Origin: Burkholderiaceae bacterium
Lineage (GTDB): Bacteria > Pseudomonadota > Gammaproteobacteria > Burkholderiales > Burkholderiaceae_D
Reading direction: 5' to 3'
Length of the DNA stretch: 64,000 bases
Assembly (NCBI GenBank): GCA_004298905.1
Contig: SCTK01000011.1
Coordinates: forward strand, 62,001-126,000
Each line of letters opens with the position of its first letter. Within the stretch, counting starts at the first letter, position 1. Made by a program: the position numbers and the translations under genes. Below are positions 1-10,158 of this stretch, piece after piece. The notes beneath the pieces are model-generated. The model did no database searches and was not told the DNA's origin. It saw nothing but the letters and a program-made list of their open reading frames with translations.

Positions 1-304
1 CGCGCCAGAGGATGCGGCCGCTCTTCAGATCGATCTTGTTCAACGTGCCATCCGTGGCGGCGGTGTAGACAACACCATCGCTGATTGCGGGCTGAAACGA
101 AAATTTTCCTGCCGACCCGACCGAAACCGACCACGCCTGCTTGACCGCCAGCGTGGTCTTGATGTCCTTGAGCTCAGCCGGTTTGGGGCCGCTGCTGGAA
201 AACCAGTTGAACGGGTTCATGCTGGAACAGGCCGTCAGCATCAGACCGGCGAGGAACAGCGTCAAGCAGCGAAGTACCGAAGAGACGGAAGCAGTGAGGG
301 CCAT
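1..304 (-). CDS. bamB: Outer membrane assembly lipoprotein BamB (N-terminal part; runs off the window)
   Basis: Only the first 101 codons lie in the window. The start is the ATG at 304. It encodes a lipoprotein signal peptide with lipobox LTAC (lipidated Cys26), then a Ser/Pro-rich linker and the first beta-propeller strands (DGTLNKIDLKSGRILW), the PQQ-like repeat of BamB. BamB is the periplasmic-side lipoprotein of the BAM complex that inserts outer-membrane beta-barrels. The gene follows yfgM by 54 bases, as in many proteobacteria (hisS-yfgM-bamB-der). The identification rests on the signal peptide, first repeat and gene order, because the rest of the propeller is outside the window. Confidence 0.9.
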   Translation of the reverse strand, partial: MALTASVSSVLRCLTLFLAGLMLTACSSMNPFNWFSSSGPKPAELKDIKTTLAVKQAWSVSVGSAGKFSFQPAISDGVVYTAATDGTLNKIDLKSGRILWR

Positions 305-358
305 GGTAAGTGAGCGCAGAGCTTAATGTGTGAAAAACGTTATAGGGGAAAACAGCGC

Positions 359-997
359 TTATTTGGCCGGTGCACCCAGCGCATCGCGCTTCAATTCGAT
401 CACACCGCGCAAACCATCTTCCGGTTTGAGTACCGCCAGCGCTTGCTCATAGGCACTGCGCGCTTCATCGCTCTTGTTCTGTGCAGCCAGCAGGTCGCCC
501 CGCAGATCGGCAAACAAGGCCACGAAAGGTGCGGGCGGATCGATCGCCAGCAGCTTCAGGCCCTCGTCATAGGCTTTTTCATCCAGCAGCAAACCGGCCA
601 GACGCAGACGCGCGATGTCCTGGAATTCTTCCTCTTTCGCGTGGGCCACCAGCCACTGCAATTGCGTCTTGGCGGCAGCATCGTCCTTCGCTTCACTTAA
701 AGCTTTGGCGGCCAGCAGCGCCGCATACTGGGCGTGCAGCGTGGAACCGTATTTCTCGAACATGACGGCGCTGGCTGCCTTGATCTTGCCCACATCCTTG
801 AGCTCGGCCGCTTTTTGCAAGGCTTCGTACATTTGCGCGGCTTCCGCAGCCTGCGTGCGCTGGTACCATTTCCAGCCCATATAGCCGGAGAAGGCAAACA
901 AGGCGATGGTGGCGACGGTAATCACCAGATTGCCGTACTGCTTCCACCAGTCCTTGAGTGCGTCGAGTTGTTCCTGTTCTTCCAGATTGTATGCCAT
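359..997 (-). CDS. yfgM: YfgM family tetratricopeptide membrane protein (ancillary SecYEG translocon subunit)
   Basis: A 212-residue protein with a short cytoplasmic N-terminus (MAYNLEEQEQLDALKDWW), one membrane helix at about residues 24-44 and a periplasmic helical TPR-like domain. This is the topology and length of YfgM, which binds SecYEG and periplasmic chaperones such as PpiD and is linked to outer-membrane protein biogenesis. It sits 28 bases downstream of hisS and 54 bases upstream of bamB, the usual order, so the three are probably co-transcribed. Nothing unusual is seen. Confidence 0.9.
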   Translation of the reverse strand: MAYNLEEQEQLDALKDWWKQYGNLVITVATIALFAFSGYMGWKWYQRTQAAEAAQMYEALQKAAELKDVGKIKAASAVMFEKYGSTLHAQYAALLAAKALSEAKDDAAAKTQLQWLVAHAKEEEFQDIARLRLAGLLLDEKAYDEGLKLLAIDPPAPFVALFADLRGDLLAAQNKSDEARSAYEQALAVLKPEDGLRGVIELKRDALGAPAK

Positions 998-1025
998 GGT
1001 TTTTCTGCTTCAGTAGTAAGTTTGT

Positions 1026-2363
1026 TTATGCTTCGTCGCTATCGTCATCTTCGCTGCCAAGCAATTGCTCGGACAGGTAATCGGGTAAATCCTTGAATGG
1101 CACTTTGACCTGCTGGCCGTCGTGCGACTGTTCGCGCAGCGATTTTACGCTGGCTTTCTGTTGCTTGACTTCGTCTTCGCCGATCACCACGGCAAAAGCC
1201 GCGCCGCTGGCATCGGCTTTCTTGAATTGCGCCTTGAAACCGCCTTCGCCGCAATGCAGAAGCACATCCAGCCCGGCATCGCGCAAGCCTTCCGCCACGC
1301 GGAACGCGGCGGCCTGCGCGCCTGCGCCCTGATGCACGACATAGACATCGGTCTGCGGCTTGTAACCCTCTTCCCCACGGGCCTTGAGCAATTCGAGGAT
1401 GCGCTCCACGCCCATCGCCAAACCCAAGGCCGGCGCAGGCTTGCCACCCATCTGGGCGATCAGCGGGTCGTAGCGGCCACCGCCGCACACCGTCCCCTGC
1501 GCACCTAGTTGATCGGTCACCCATTCAAACACGGTGAGGTTGTAGTAATCCAGCCCGCGCACCAGACGCGGGTTGATTTTGTACGGTACCCCGGCATCAC
1601 GCAGAATTTTCTGGACGCCTTCAAAGTGCGCGCGCGATTCGGCGCCGACCAGATCGAGCAATTTAGGCGCGCCTTCGATCAATGCCTGCATCGCCGGGTT
1701 CTTGCTGTCGAGAATGCGCAGCGGATTGGTCTGTAAGCGGCGCTGACTGTCTTCGTCGAGGGCGTCGTGATGTGCCGTGAAATACTCGACCAGCGCACGC
1801 CGATGCTGGGCGCGCTCTTCGGCGTTGCCCAGGGTATTCAACTGCAATTGAATGTTTTCCAGCCCGAGGTCTTCCCACAGGCGGTTGCACATCAGCAGCA
1901 TCTCACCGTCAATATCCGGCCCGGCAAAGCCCAGTGCCTCGACACCGACTTGATAGAACTGACGGTAGCGTCCGCGCTGCGGCCGCTCGTGTCGAAACAT
2001 CGGGCCGTAATACCACAGGCGCTTGGGGCCTTCGTGCAACAGATTGTGTTCAATCACGGCACGGACCACCGACGCGGTATTTTCCGGGCGCAGCGTCAGT
2101 GATTCGCCGTTGAGTGCATCGTTGAAGGTATACATTTCCTTCTCGACAATATCCGTGACCTCACCGATGCCACGCGTGAACACGCGCGTGTGTTCGAGAA
2201 TCGGCGTGCGAATCTGCTGGTAGCCGTAACAATGCATCCAGGCACGGATGCTGTCCTCGAAAAATTCCCACAACCCGGCCTCGGCGGGCAGCATGTCATT
2301 CATGCCGCGTACGCTGGGGAGCCTGTCTGCCTTGGGTTTGCTGCTGTCGTTTGGTTGAGTCAT
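1026..2363 (-). CDS. hisS: Histidyl-tRNA synthetase
   Basis: A class II aminoacyl-tRNA synthetase of 445 residues that charges tRNA-His. The N-terminus has the typical [11 protein letters not shown]. Motif 2 is [16 protein letters not shown], the histidine-specific segment is LVRGLDYY, and motif 3 lies around [14 protein letters not shown]-terminal HGTP anticodon-binding domain follows from about residue 335. The protein ends in an acidic tail (EDDDSDEA), a small lineage-specific extension. It lies 7 bases after ispG, so translation is probably coupled to it. Length agrees with the family (about 420-450). Confidence 0.98.
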   Translation of the reverse strand: MTQPNDSSKPKADRLPSVRGMNDMLPAEAGLWEFFEDSIRAWMHCYGYQQIRTPILEHTRVFTRGIGEVTDIVEKEMYTFNDALNGESLTLRPENTASVVRAVIEHNLLHEGPKRLWYYGPMFRHERPQRGRYRQFYQVGVEALGFAGPDIDGEMLLMCNRLWEDLGLENIQLQLNTLGNAEERAQHRRALVEYFTAHHDALDEDSQRRLQTNPLRILDSKNPAMQALIEGAPKLLDLVGAESRAHFEGVQKILRDAGVPYKINPRLVRGLDYYNLTVFEWVTDQLGAQGTVCGGGRYDPLIAQMGGKPAPALGLAMGVERILELLKARGEEGYKPQTDVYVVHQGAGAQAAAFRVAEGLRDAGLDVLLHCGEGGFKAQFKKADASGAAFAVVIGEDEVKQQKASVKSLREQSHDGQQVKVPFKDLPDYLSEQLLGSEDDDSDEA

Positions 2364-2370
2364 TGAATGT

Positions 2371-3684
2371 TCAAGCGGCTATTTTGTTCGCGCCGTATTT
2401 TGTTTTGACGTAATTTTCCACGATCGCCTGGAATTCTTCGGCGATGCGCTCGCCTTTTAGCGTCACCGTGCGTTCGCCATCGACAAACACCGGCGCGACC
2501 GGCGTCTCACCGGTGCCGGGTAGGCTGATGCCGATGTTGGCGTGCTTCGATTCGCCGGGGCCGTTGACGACGCAACCCATCACGGCGACGTTCATGTTTT
2601 CCACACCCGGATACTGGCTGCGCCACACCAGCATTTGCTCGCGCAAATAACTTTGAATCCGGCTCGCCAGTTCCTGAAAAAATGTGCTGGTGGTGCGGCC
2701 GCAACCGGGGCAGGCGATCACCATCGGCGTGAATGCACGCAGCCCCATCGTTTGCAGAATTTCCTGCGCGACCATCACTTCCTTGCTGCGCGGCGCACCG
2801 GGTTCCGGCGTCAGCGACACGCGTATCGTGTCGCCAATGCCTTCCTGCAACAGCACCGCCAGCGCAGCGGTTGAAGCGACCATACCCTTGCTACCCATGC
2901 CCGCCTCGGTCAGACCAAGATGCAGCGGGTAATCGCAACGCGCCGCCAGACCACGATACACAGCAATCAAATCCTGCACGCCACTGACCTTGGCTGACAG
3001 GCAAATCTTGTTGCCCGCCAGGCCCAATTCCTCGGCACGCTGCGCGTTTTCAATCGCCGAACGCACCAGTGCTTCATACATCACCTGCTGCGCCGTCCAC
3101 GGTTCGGCGCGCTGACTATTTTCATCCATCATGCGCGCGAGCAAAGTTTGATCCAGGCTGCCCCAGTTGACGCCAATGCGCACAGGTTTGTCATAACGGC
3201 AAGCAACTTCGATCATTTGCGCAAAGTTGTCGTCGCGCTTGCTGCCCGCACCACTGCCGCTGCCCATGTTGCCGGGATTGATGCGGTATTTTGACAGCGC
3301 TTGCGCGCACTCGGGATATTGCGTCAACAGCTTGTGACCGTTGTAGTGAAAGTCGCCGATCAAGGGGACATGAATGTCCATGCGATCCAGTTGTTCGCGC
3401 AAGGCGGCGACTTGCGCCGCCGCTTCCGGCGAGTTGACGGTGATGCGCACCAGTTCCGATCCAGCCTGCGCCAATTCCTTGACCTGAATCGCCGTGCCAA
3501 TCGGATCAGCGGTATCGGTATTGGTCATTGACTGCACCGCCACCGGAGCGCCGCCACCCATTGCAACCACTTGATCGCGCCAGCGCACCTGCACTTGCCG
3601 CGCACGGCGGCGTGGCAGAGCGCCCGCAGACATCGGCGCAGAATTCAATTGAGCAGGCAGGCAATCCATGAGAGCAGGCTTCAT
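2371..3684 (-). CDS. ispG: 4-hydroxy-3-methylbut-2-en-1-yl diphosphate synthase (IspG/GcpE)
   Basis: A 437-residue [4Fe-4S] enzyme of the MEP pathway that reductively converts methylerythritol cyclodiphosphate to HMBPP for isoprenoid synthesis. The N-terminal TIM-barrel half has the conserved [11 protein letters not shown] stretch. The C-terminal cluster domain carries Cys325 and Cys328 (CPGC) and Cys371 ([10 protein letters not shown]), with the conserved Glu at 378 as fourth ligand candidate. The roughly 30 residues before the core (Arg-rich PRRRARQ) are a short N-terminal extension. It sits between rodZ and hisS, in the standard betaproteobacterial order. Confidence 0.98.
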   Translation of the reverse strand: MKPALMDCLPAQLNSAPMSAGALPRRRARQVQVRWRDQVVAMGGGAPVAVQSMTNTDTADPIGTAIQVKELAQAGSELVRITVNSPEAAAQVAALREQLDRMDIHVPLIGDFHYNGHKLLTQYPECAQALSKYRINPGNMGSGSGAGSKRDDNFAQMIEVACRYDKPVRIGVNWGSLDQTLLARMMDENSQRAEPWTAQQVMYEALVRSAIENAQRAEELGLAGNKICLSAKVSGVQDLIAVYRGLAARCDYPLHLGLTEAGMGSKGMVASTAALAVLLQEGIGDTIRVSLTPEPGAPRSKEVMVAQEILQTMGLRAFTPMVIACPGCGRTTSTFFQELASRIQSYLREQMLVWRSQYPGVENMNVAVMGCVVNGPGESKHANIGISLPGTGETPVAPVFVDGERTVTLKGERIAEEFQAIVENYVKTKYGANKIAA

Positions 3685-3696
3685 CGGTTCAGCGCA

Positions 3697-4698
3697 TCAC
3701 TCCAGCGTAATGCGCGCAACATCATCACGCGAAGAGAAGGGTTTCAGATCGACCACCTTGCCCTTGTATTCCAGCCGTGTCTGACTCGCATTGCCGATCA
3801 CCAAACTCAACGGCGCCACCCCCGCCACGGTTTTTTCCGTGCCGGATGCATTCAGTTGTGAGAACACCGAGCGGCCATCCTTTTGCGTGACTTCGACCCA
3901 GGAGTCGGCACCGAAGTTGAAATGCACCGTAACCTGTCCGGCGCTGACAGTGCCGGTCTCGGCTTTTAATTGCGGCGCAGGTGCTGCGCTCGGTGCTGTC
4001 GACGCCTCAACAACTTTTTCCACTTTGGCTGGCATAGCGGCCTGTGCGGGTGCGGGTGTCGGCTCCGGAGCAGCGACCGGGACGGGCACCTGAACCGGCG
4101 CCTGAACCGGCGTCAGCACGGGTTTCTGCGCAGCCTCCTCGACCCGATTCAATTCCGCACTCCACTCGCGCAAACGCTGGCCGGTATCCTGCGGCAACAG
4201 CACGAGCAACAACACCAGCGCCACCCCAGCGATCGCCAACCAGCGCCACCAGGAACGATGCGTCGATTGCGGCATGAAACGCGTCGCGCTGCGAAAAGTA
4301 GAGCCCTGGAAAATCTCGCCTGCGGCGGCAGGCCGCGCGCTCATGTCACTGGGCAACAAGGCCACCATGGCTTCTGCATCCAGTTCGAGCAAGCGTGCAT
4401 AGTTGCGCACAAAACCGCTGAGGAAAGGTCCCGCCGGAAAAACCGACCAATCGCCCTCTTCCATTTGCTGAATCTTGCGTGCTGACAATTTCAAGTGATT
4501 GGCGACGAACTCAATGCTGTAGCCGAGCTTCTGCCGCTGCTGCACAAGCCTCTGCGCCAGCGGCAATGCAACGGGCTCCGCAGCGGATATCTCGGCTGCG
4601 TCGGCAACGTCAACTGTGGTTTGCTCCGAAGCAATCTCAGATGCCGTTACAGCAGCTGCGCCTTCCTTCTCCGTGGGCATAGTGCTTTCCTCACTCAT
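3697..4698 (-). CDS. rodZ: Cytoskeletal/cell-shape protein RodZ (HTH, single membrane helix, periplasmic domain)
   Basis: A bitopic protein that links MreB to the cell-wall elongation machinery. The chosen ATG at 4698 gives 333 residues. An in-frame GTG exists at 4710, but the GAGGAG ribosome site abuts that GTG and lies 11 bases before the ATG. Visible parts: a Xre-type helix-turn-helix (LVQQRQKLGYSIEFVANHLK onward), a basic segment and one membrane helix (WWRWLAIAGVALVLLLVLL), a long Pro/Ala/Val-rich periplasmic linker, and a C-terminal DUF4115 domain (SWVEVTQKDGRSVFSQL). The stop of pilW lies 2 bases upstream of the start. Confidence 0.93.
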   Translation of the reverse strand: MSEESTMPTEKEGAAAVTASEIASEQTTVDVADAAEISAAEPVALPLAQRLVQQRQKLGYSIEFVANHLKLSARKIQQMEEGDWSVFPAGPFLSGFVRNYARLLELDAEAMVALLPSDMSARPAAAGEIFQGSTFRSATRFMPQSTHRSWWRWLAIAGVALVLLLVLLPQDTGQRLREWSAELNRVEEAAQKPVLTPVQAPVQVPVPVAAPEPTPAPAQAAMPAKVEKVVEASTAPSAAPAPQLKAETGTVSAGQVTVHFNFGADSWVEVTQKDGRSVFSQLNASGTEKTVAGVAPLSLVIGNASQTRLEYKGKVVDLKPFSSRDDVARITLE

Positions 4699-5512
4699 CG
4701 AACTTTTCACTCCTCAACTTGCTCACTTCGGGCGACTCGGGAAAACGATTCTGCAACTCCGTCGCCAGTGCCCACACGGAAGCGCGATCACCCAGCTTGC
4801 GGTCGATGCGCAGCATCAGCCAGATCGCTTCGGCATTGGGTTGCACACTGTTGATCAAACGTTGCGCGTAAAACTTGGCGCGCTCATAGTCATCTTTTTT
4901 GTAATACAGCAGCCCCAGGTTATACATCGTGACCGGGGCCTTGGGGTCCGCCTGAAACGAGCGCAGCAGATACTCTTCCGCGTGCTTCACATCACCGATA
5001 CGCATGGAACACACCCCGGCATTCTGCAAGGGCAAAGCGGGTGTCGCGTACAGCGGATTGCGAATGGCGGCAAGAAAATAGGGAATCGATTTGGCTTCGC
5101 GCCCGGACTGACACAGGAACCAGCCATAGTTGGTATTGATGTTGGAATCCTGCGGACTCAACTGCAGCGCACGCTCAAAACTTTGTTCGGCCAAACCACG
5201 CTCGTTCAATGCCATATATACCAGCGCCAGCATGCCATGCGCATCGGCAAAATTTGGATCGGCTTGCAGCGAGAGCCGCAGCTCATCCAGGGCCACCTTG
5301 TAGCTTTGCGCGCTGTAGTAGTTGACCGCCAGCTCCAGGCGAATCCGCGCGCGGCGACGCCCATCGGTGTCATCGCTGCGGTTCTTGATATCCACTGAAG
5401 TGTTGTCACCGTCAGTACTGCCGCTCGGTTTCGTCGCGCAGCCACTCAAGGCTGCCAGCAGCGCGAACCCCGCCAACATCAAGACTACCCACCTTGCCCG
5501 TACGATCCTCAT
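4691..5512 (-). CDS. pilW: Type IV pilus biogenesis/stability lipoprotein PilW (PilF)
   Basis: A 273-residue outer-membrane lipoprotein needed for assembly or stability of the PilQ secretin in type IV pili. The signal peptide ends in a lipobox ([10 protein letters not shown], Cys at about residue 25). The mature protein is made of tandem TPR repeats ([20 protein letters not shown], then [16 protein letters not shown] and [20 protein letters not shown]). Its start overlaps the rlmN stop by 4 bases (ATGA), and rodZ begins right after it. rlmN-pilW-rodZ-ispG is a conserved proteobacterial block. No other pilus gene is in the window. Confidence 0.92.
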   Translation of the reverse strand: MRIVRARWVVLMLAGFALLAALSGCATKPSGSTDGDNTSVDIKNRSDDTDGRRRARIRLELAVNYYSAQSYKVALDELRLSLQADPNFADAHGMLALVYMALNERGLAEQSFERALQLSPQDSNINTNYGWFLCQSGREAKSIPYFLAAIRNPLYATPALPLQNAGVCSMRIGDVKHAEEYLLRSFQADPKAPVTMYNLGLLYYKKDDYERAKFYAQRLINSVQPNAEAIWLMLRIDRKLGDRASVWALATELQNRFPESPEVSKLRSEKFDE

Positions 5513-6633
5513 GCGTTCACCCCCACGATGCGCCCGAATTTTGTGCTCTGCTCCAACCGCTGCTGCAAGCGGGTCCGATCCTGCACTTCACCCGCCAGCT
5601 GCCCACAAGCGGCGTCGATGTCATCGCCGCGCGTCTTGCGCACGGTGGTAACGATGCCCGCATCTTGCAACAGCAGTGAAAAAGTTTTTATACGTGCCGC
5701 TGCCGAACGATGCAGGCCTGACTCGGGAAATGGATTGAAGGGAATCAAGTTGAACTTGCACGGCACATCACGCACCAGTGCAATCAATTCACGCGCATGA
5801 TCGTCACTGTCATTGACGCCATCCAGCATCACGTACTCGAAGGTGATGAAATCGCGCGGCGCAAAGGCCAGATAACGTTGACACGCGGCCATCAATTCGC
5901 GCAGCGGATATTTCTTGTTGAGCGGCACCAGCACATCGCGCAAGGCGTCGTTGGGCGCGTGCAGCGAAACCGCCAACGCCACCGGACAATCGGCGCCGAG
6001 CCGATCCATCATCGGCACCACGCCGGAAGTCGACAGCGTCACGCGCCGCCGCGACAAGCCATAAGCGTGATCGTCCAGCATCAAGCGCAGCGCGGAAATT
6101 GTATGGTCGTAGTTGAGCAGCGGCTCGCCCATGCCCATCAGCACGACATTGCTGATCACGCGCTCGTCTTTTTCATTCGCACCCAGTGCGCGATTGGCCC
6201 ACCACAACTGGCCAATGATTTCGCCGACCGACAGATTGCGGTTGAAACCCTGATGGCCGGTGGAACAAAAGCGGCAATTGACGGCGCAGCCCGCCTGGGT
6301 GGAAATGCACAGCGTGCCACGATTGGCTTCGGGAATAAAGACCGACTCGATCGCATTGCCCTGCCCCACATCGAGCAGCCATTTGCGCGTGCCATCGGCC
6401 GAGGTGTGGTCGCTCAACACCGCCGGTGCTTGAATGCAGGCTTCATGTTCAAGTTTTTCGCGCAACGATTTGGCCAGATCGGTCATGGCCTGGAAATCGC
6501 TCGCGCCCGCCTGGTGAATCCAGCGCAGCAACTGGCGCGCACGAAACGCCTTTTCGCCTCGCGCACCGCACCACGCCATCAGTGCAGCGGGGTCAAAATC
6601 CAGCAGGTTGGTCGGTTCGGTGCGCGCGCTCAT
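5509..6633 (-). CDS. rlmN: Dual-specificity RNA methyltransferase RlmN
   Basis: A radical SAM enzyme that methylates C2 of adenosine 2503 in 23S rRNA and A37 in some tRNAs. It has the CxxxCxxC cluster motif (CAVNCRFC) followed by [11 protein letters not shown], the [10 protein letters not shown] segment, and a C-terminal catalytic Cys in [10 protein letters not shown]. The ATG at 6633 was preferred to an in-frame TTG one codon upstream, giving 374 residues, normal for the family. Its last codons overlap the pilW start (ATGA). ndk ends 19 bases upstream. Confidence 0.97.
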   Translation of the reverse strand: MSARTEPTNLLDFDPAALMAWCGARGEKAFRARQLLRWIHQAGASDFQAMTDLAKSLREKLEHEACIQAPAVLSDHTSADGTRKWLLDVGQGNAIESVFIPEANRGTLCISTQAGCAVNCRFCSTGHQGFNRNLSVGEIIGQLWWANRALGANEKDERVISNVVLMGMGEPLLNYDHTISALRLMLDDHAYGLSRRRVTLSTSGVVPMMDRLGADCPVALAVSLHAPNDALRDVLVPLNKKYPLRELMAACQRYLAFAPRDFITFEYVMLDGVNDSDDHARELIALVRDVPCKFNLIPFNPFPESGLHRSAAARIKTFSLLLQDAGIVTTVRKTRGDDIDAACGQLAGEVQDRTRLQQRLEQSTKFGRIVGVNA

Positions 6634-6651
6634 CAATCACAGTGTCAGCCC

Positions 6652-7077
6652 TTAGCGGCTGTACACATTCATGCCCGGAAAAAAGAAGGCAATTTCCACC
6701 TTGGCGGTTTCAACGGCGTCGGAACCATGTACGGCATTGGCATCGATGCTGTCAGCAAAGTCGGCGCGGATCGTGCCCGGCGCGGCTTTTTTCGGATCGG
6801 TCGCGCCCATCAGGTCGCGGTTCTGCATGATCGCATTCTCACCTTCCAGCGCTTGAATCATCACTGGACCGGACACCATGAAATCCACCAGATCCTTGAA
6901 GAAGGGGCGTTCCTTGTGTACGGCATAAAAAGCTTCGGCTTCACCACGCGACAGATGCGCCATCTTGGCAGCGACCACTTTCAAGCCCGCTTTTTCAAAA
7001 CGGCTGTAAATCTGGCCAATCACATTTTTTGCTACGGCATCCGGCTTGATAATCGACAGGGTGCGTTCAATCGCCAT
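6652..7077 (-). CDS. ndk: Nucleoside diphosphate kinase
   Basis: A 141-residue enzyme that transfers the gamma-phosphate between nucleoside tri- and diphosphates. It starts with the canonical [15 protein letters not shown]. The phosphorylated histidine sits in [12 protein letters not shown] and the nucleotide site includes [14 protein letters not shown]. Length matches bacterial Ndk (about 141). It is the first gene of the leftward block ndk-rlmN-pilW-rodZ-ispG-hisS. The 212 bases upstream separate it from the divergent BI-1 gene and must hold promoters for both. Confidence 0.98.
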   Translation of the reverse strand: MAIERTLSIIKPDAVAKNVIGQIYSRFEKAGLKVVAAKMAHLSRGEAEAFYAVHKERPFFKDLVDFMVSGPVMIQALEGENAIMQNRDLMGATDPKKAAPGTIRADFADSIDANAVHGSDAVETAKVEIAFFFPGMNVYSR

Positions 7078-7218
7078 GTTAAAACTCCAAAAATATCAAA
7101 ATAATCAAAAAACTAGCTGAAACCCGAGACAAGTGCTGGGAATGTTGCGTAACGGCAGATTTTATCACGCCACGGTGCCGGAAACGATGACAACCGTTAT
7201 GCCTGCTGGGTTCGAGGT

Positions 7219-7247
7219 TTGAAACTTTGCCCGGAATTGCGTAGTCT
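7219..7247 (+). promoter_or_regulatory. Possible sigma-70 promoter for the BI-1 family gene
   Basis: TTGAAA at 7219-7224 and TAGTCT at 7242-7247 are separated by 17 bases, upstream of the ATG at 7290. Both boxes are imperfect and this is a visual match only. Confidence 0.35.
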
Positions 7248-7289
7248 CACGCCTGAGCAATCCGCTCGCTTCAAAAGGGAAAACAAGTT

Positions 7290-8006
7290 ATGGACAATTT
7301 GCAAAATTCCGGCACCTACGGCTTTGGCAACTCTGCCGGCACAGGTCTCGATTTGGCAAGTCAGCGCAACCGTGTACTGCGCAATACCTATTGGCTGCTG
7401 GCGCTGGCCTTGATTCCAATGGGTCTGGGCGGCTTGATCGGTACGCAACTTTCCTTCGATTTTCTGCGCAGCAGCCCGATCCTCGGTGTGCTGGGCATGA
7501 TGGCCGTGATTTACGGCTTGATGTTTGCCGTGCAAGCCAACCGCAATAGCGGTGTCGGCGCCGCCCTGCTGCTCGTCTTTACGGGCGCGCTCGGCGTCAT
7601 GCTCGGGCCCTTGCTGCAATTCGCACTGCACTTGAGCAATGGCGGCACACTGATCGCCTACGCTGCTGTCGGCACTGCGGTCATATTCTTCACCATGGCG
7701 GCCATCGGCACCACCACCAAGCGCGATTTGACCGGTCTGGGAAAATTCCTCACCGTCGGCGCTGTGGTGTTGATCGTGGCCATGATCGCCAACATTTTCC
7801 TGCACATGCCAGTGCTGCAGCTGGTGATTGCCAGCCTGTTCATGCTGTTCTCGGCGCTAGTCATTCTGTGGCAGATGAACGCGATTGTCACCGGCGGGGA
7901 AACCAACTACATCAGCGCCACGCTGACGCTGGTGGTGCAAATCTACAACCTGTTTGTCAGTCTGTTGCAGATTCTGATTGCGCTGGCAGGCGGCAGCCGC
8001 GACTGA
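7290..8006 (+). CDS. Bax inhibitor-1 (BI-1/YccA) family membrane protein
   Basis: A 238-residue polytopic membrane protein with about seven hydrophobic helices after a soluble 30-residue N-terminus. It belongs by composition and layout to the BI-1/YccA/YbhL family; bacterial members include FtsH-interacting YccA and pH-sensitive calcium-leak channels. The cue is the conserved start of the core (LASQRNRVLRNTYWLLAL) and seven closely packed helices. The acidic residue pair expected near the last helix is not obvious, so the molecular function is left open. It stands alone between divergent ndk and convergent rlmD, with its own terminator. Confidence 0.8.
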   Translation: MDNLQNSGTYGFGNSAGTGLDLASQRNRVLRNTYWLLALALIPMGLGGLIGTQLSFDFLRSSPILGVLGMMAVIYGLMFAVQANRNSGVGAALLLVFTGALGVMLGPLLQFALHLSNGGTLIAYAAVGTAVIFFTMAAIGTTTKRDLTGLGKFLTVGAVVLIVAMIANIFLHMPVLQLVIASLFMLFSALVILWQMNAIVTGGETNYISATLTLVVQIYNLFVSLLQILIALAGGSRD

Positions 8007-8020
8007 ACGTCAACGCGTAG

Positions 8021-8057
8021 CATAAAAAAACCGCAGCTGTGCTGCGGTTTTTTTATG
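8021..8057. terminator. Bidirectional intrinsic terminator between the BI-1 gene and rlmD
   Basis: A perfect 37-base palindrome: seven A, CCGCAGC, a TGT loop, GCTGCGG, seven T, with CAT/ATG flanks. It has a GC stem with a U-run on both strands. It starts 14 bases after the BI-1 stop, and its right end overlaps the last codons of rlmD, so it can end both convergent transcripts. Confidence 0.92.
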
Positions 8058-9384
8058 CTTGCTCGACACGTTCGAACACCGCCATCGATTCCACATGCGA
8101 GGTGTGCGGGAACATATTGATTACCCCCGCTGCCTGCAAGCGATAACCCGCCTCATGCACCAGCACCGCCGCATCGCGCGCCAGCGTGGCCGGGTTGCAG
8201 GACACATAGACCAGCCGCTGCGGCTTGTGCGAAGCCGGATCGGCAAGCGCCTTGGCCACTGCCGCCGCGCCATCGCGCGGCGGGTCGAGCAGGATGCGGT
8301 CGATGGGCGTCGTGCGATTCAATGCCTGCCAGTCGGCAGCCGTGAAGTCGAACAGATTGCGCGCGGCAAATTCGACATTGCCGATGCGATTATGCGTCGC
8401 ATTGTCGCGCGCCCGCGCCACCAAGGCCTCGCTGCCTTCAATGCCGAGCACCCACGCTGCCTGCCGCGCGAGCGGCAGCGTGAAGTTGCCCAGCCCGCAA
8501 AAAAAATCCACCACACGATCCTGTGGCTGCACTTGCAACAAGGCTAGCGCCCGCGTCACCAGTACTCGGTTGATGGCGGAATTCACTTGCGTGAAATCGG
8601 TCGGACGGAATGGCATGACGACATCGAATTCCGGCAGTGCGTAACTTAGTGCAGGCGCGTCGAGCGGATGAAACGGCACCGCCGAATCCGGCCCCTGCGG
8701 CTGCAACCAGAATTGAATGCCGTGTTGATCGGCAAAGGCGCGCAGCAGGTTTTCATCCGCCGCGCTGGGCGGTGCCAGCACCCGCAACACCAGCACCGTA
8801 ATCTGACTACCGACGGCCAATTCGATTTGCGGCAAGCGCGTGCGGATCGAAAGACCATTCACCAGAACACGCAACAAGGGCAGCAAATCGGCCACCTGAC
8901 GCGGCAAGATGTGGCAGTCGGACATGTCGGCCACAAAGCTGCGTTTGCGTTCGTGAAAGCCGACCAGCGCACCGCCTTTCTTGTCCATGTAAAACACGGC
9001 CAGGCGCGCGCGATAGCGATAGCCCCAGGTCGGCCCATGGATCGGCCGCAAAATGGTTTCGGCCCTGACACGTCCGAGATGCCAGAGATTGTCTTCCAGC
9101 ACACGCTGCTTGATGGCGACCTGCGCGGCAGCGTCCAGATGCTGCATCGAACAGCCACCGCATTTTTCATAGTAGGCACAGCGCGGCGTCACGCGCTGGC
9201 TGCTGGCGTGCAACACTTCGCTCACCACCGCCGTTTCGTATTTTTTCTTGCTGCGCAGACTGCGAAAAGTCACCCGTTCACCAGGTAAGGCGCCTTCCAC
9301 GAATATCACCTTGCCGTCCCGATGTCCGACCCCGCGCGCTTCCATGTCGAGCGCGCGGATTTCCAATTCTTCTAGTTTTTCCAT
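8053..9384 (-). CDS. rlmD: 23S rRNA (uracil-1939-C5)-methyltransferase RlmD
   Basis: A SAM-dependent RNA m5U methyltransferase of 443 residues from the ATG at 9384. An in-frame TTG at 9405 is less likely, and either start overlaps the upstream exonuclease stop. It has an N-terminal TRAM RNA-binding domain ([19 protein letters not shown]), then [4Fe-4S] cysteines in [14 protein letters not shown] with a fourth Cys in SDCHIL. The Rossmann motif is [14 protein letters not shown], and the catalytic region is LLDPPRDGA and [11 protein letters not shown] (nucleophile Cys). The gene ends inside the shared terminator palindrome. It overlaps the exonuclease gene by 13 bases, implying coupling. Confidence 0.95.
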   Translation of the reverse strand: MEKLEELEIRALDMEARGVGHRDGKVIFVEGALPGERVTFRSLRSKKKYETAVVSEVLHASSQRVTPRCAYYEKCGGCSMQHLDAAAQVAIKQRVLEDNLWHLGRVRAETILRPIHGPTWGYRYRARLAVFYMDKKGGALVGFHERKRSFVADMSDCHILPRQVADLLPLLRVLVNGLSIRTRLPQIELAVGSQITVLVLRVLAPPSAADENLLRAFADQHGIQFWLQPQGPDSAVPFHPLDAPALSYALPEFDVVMPFRPTDFTQVNSAINRVLVTRALALLQVQPQDRVVDFFCGLGNFTLPLARQAAWVLGIEGSEALVARARDNATHNRIGNVEFAARNLFDFTAADWQALNRTTPIDRILLDPPRDGAAAVAKALADPASHKPQRLVYVSCNPATLARDAAVLVHEAGYRLQAAGVINMFPHTSHVESMAVFERVEQA

Positions 9385-10148
9385 GCCGCCAAAAATTCTT
9401 TCCAATGCGTCTGTTCCCAGCCGCTGAGGGTGCTGCGCAGTAAATCCATTTCCACCTGATAGGCGCTGGCCGATAACGCGCCGCGCATGAGTTGAAAGCG
9501 GCAGTACACAAGATACGTGTTCATCACATCGGTTTCACAATAGTCGCGAATGGCGTCCAGTTCGCCGCGCTGGAAACCGGCCCATACCTGACTGCCGTCC
9601 ATGCCCAGCTTGCCGGGAAAACCGCACAGCTTGGCCAGATCGTCGAGCGGCGCATTGGCGCGGCCCTGATACAGCGCCAGCAGATCCATCAAATCAGTAT
9701 GACGCGAGTGATAACGGCTGATGTAATTGTTCCACTTGAAGTCGCGGTCGTCTTCGCCCAGATCCCAGTAGCGCGGCGCCTGCACACCGTTGATCATGCC
9801 GCGATAGTGCAACACCGGCAGATCGAAACCGCCGCCATTCCAGGACACCAGCGTGGGCGTGTATTTGTCGACGATGCGGAAAAAATCGCCAATCGCCTTG
9901 CCTTCATTGCCACCACTGCCGTCCAGTGATTTGACACGCAGCCCGTCATCGTCGCGGAACAGACAGGAAATCACCAACACCCGTTGCACATGATGCGGCA
10001 GAAAATCGTGGCCGGTTTTCTCGCGCCGCGCCGCAAAAGCGCGCTCCGCCACTTCAGCATCGTCGAGACTGTCGGGCCAATCGTGCAAGCGGCGCAGTCC
10101 AGCCGCATCGGGAATGGTTTCGATATCGAAACAGAGAATCGGTGTCAT
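9372..10148 (-). CDS. Predicted 3'-5' exonuclease, DNA polymerase B exonuclease-like family
   Basis: A 258-residue DEDD-type nuclease. Exo I is [10 protein letters not shown] (metal-binding Asp and Glu), Exo II is the stretch around [18 protein letters not shown], and Exo III is [18 protein letters not shown]. This is the layout of the stand-alone PolB-type exonuclease family (Pfam DNA_pol_B_exo2). The family's biological role is not established; proofreading or RNA or DNA trimming are possibilities. The gene overlaps rlmD by 13 bases, and the rpoS stop codon lies 10 bases upstream of its start, so it may share the rpoS transcript. Confidence 0.88.
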   Translation of the reverse strand: MTPILCFDIETIPDAAGLRRLHDWPDSLDDAEVAERAFAARREKTGHDFLPHHVQRVLVISCLFRDDDGLRVKSLDGSGGNEGKAIGDFFRIVDKYTPTLVSWNGGGFDLPVLHYRGMINGVQAPRYWDLGEDDRDFKWNNYISRYHSRHTDLMDLLALYQGRANAPLDDLAKLCGFPGKLGMDGSQVWAGFQRGELDAIRDYCETDVMNTYLVYCRFQLMRGALSASAYQVEMDLLRSTLSGWEQTHWKEFLAAWKN

Positions 10149-10158
10149 GCAGATAAAA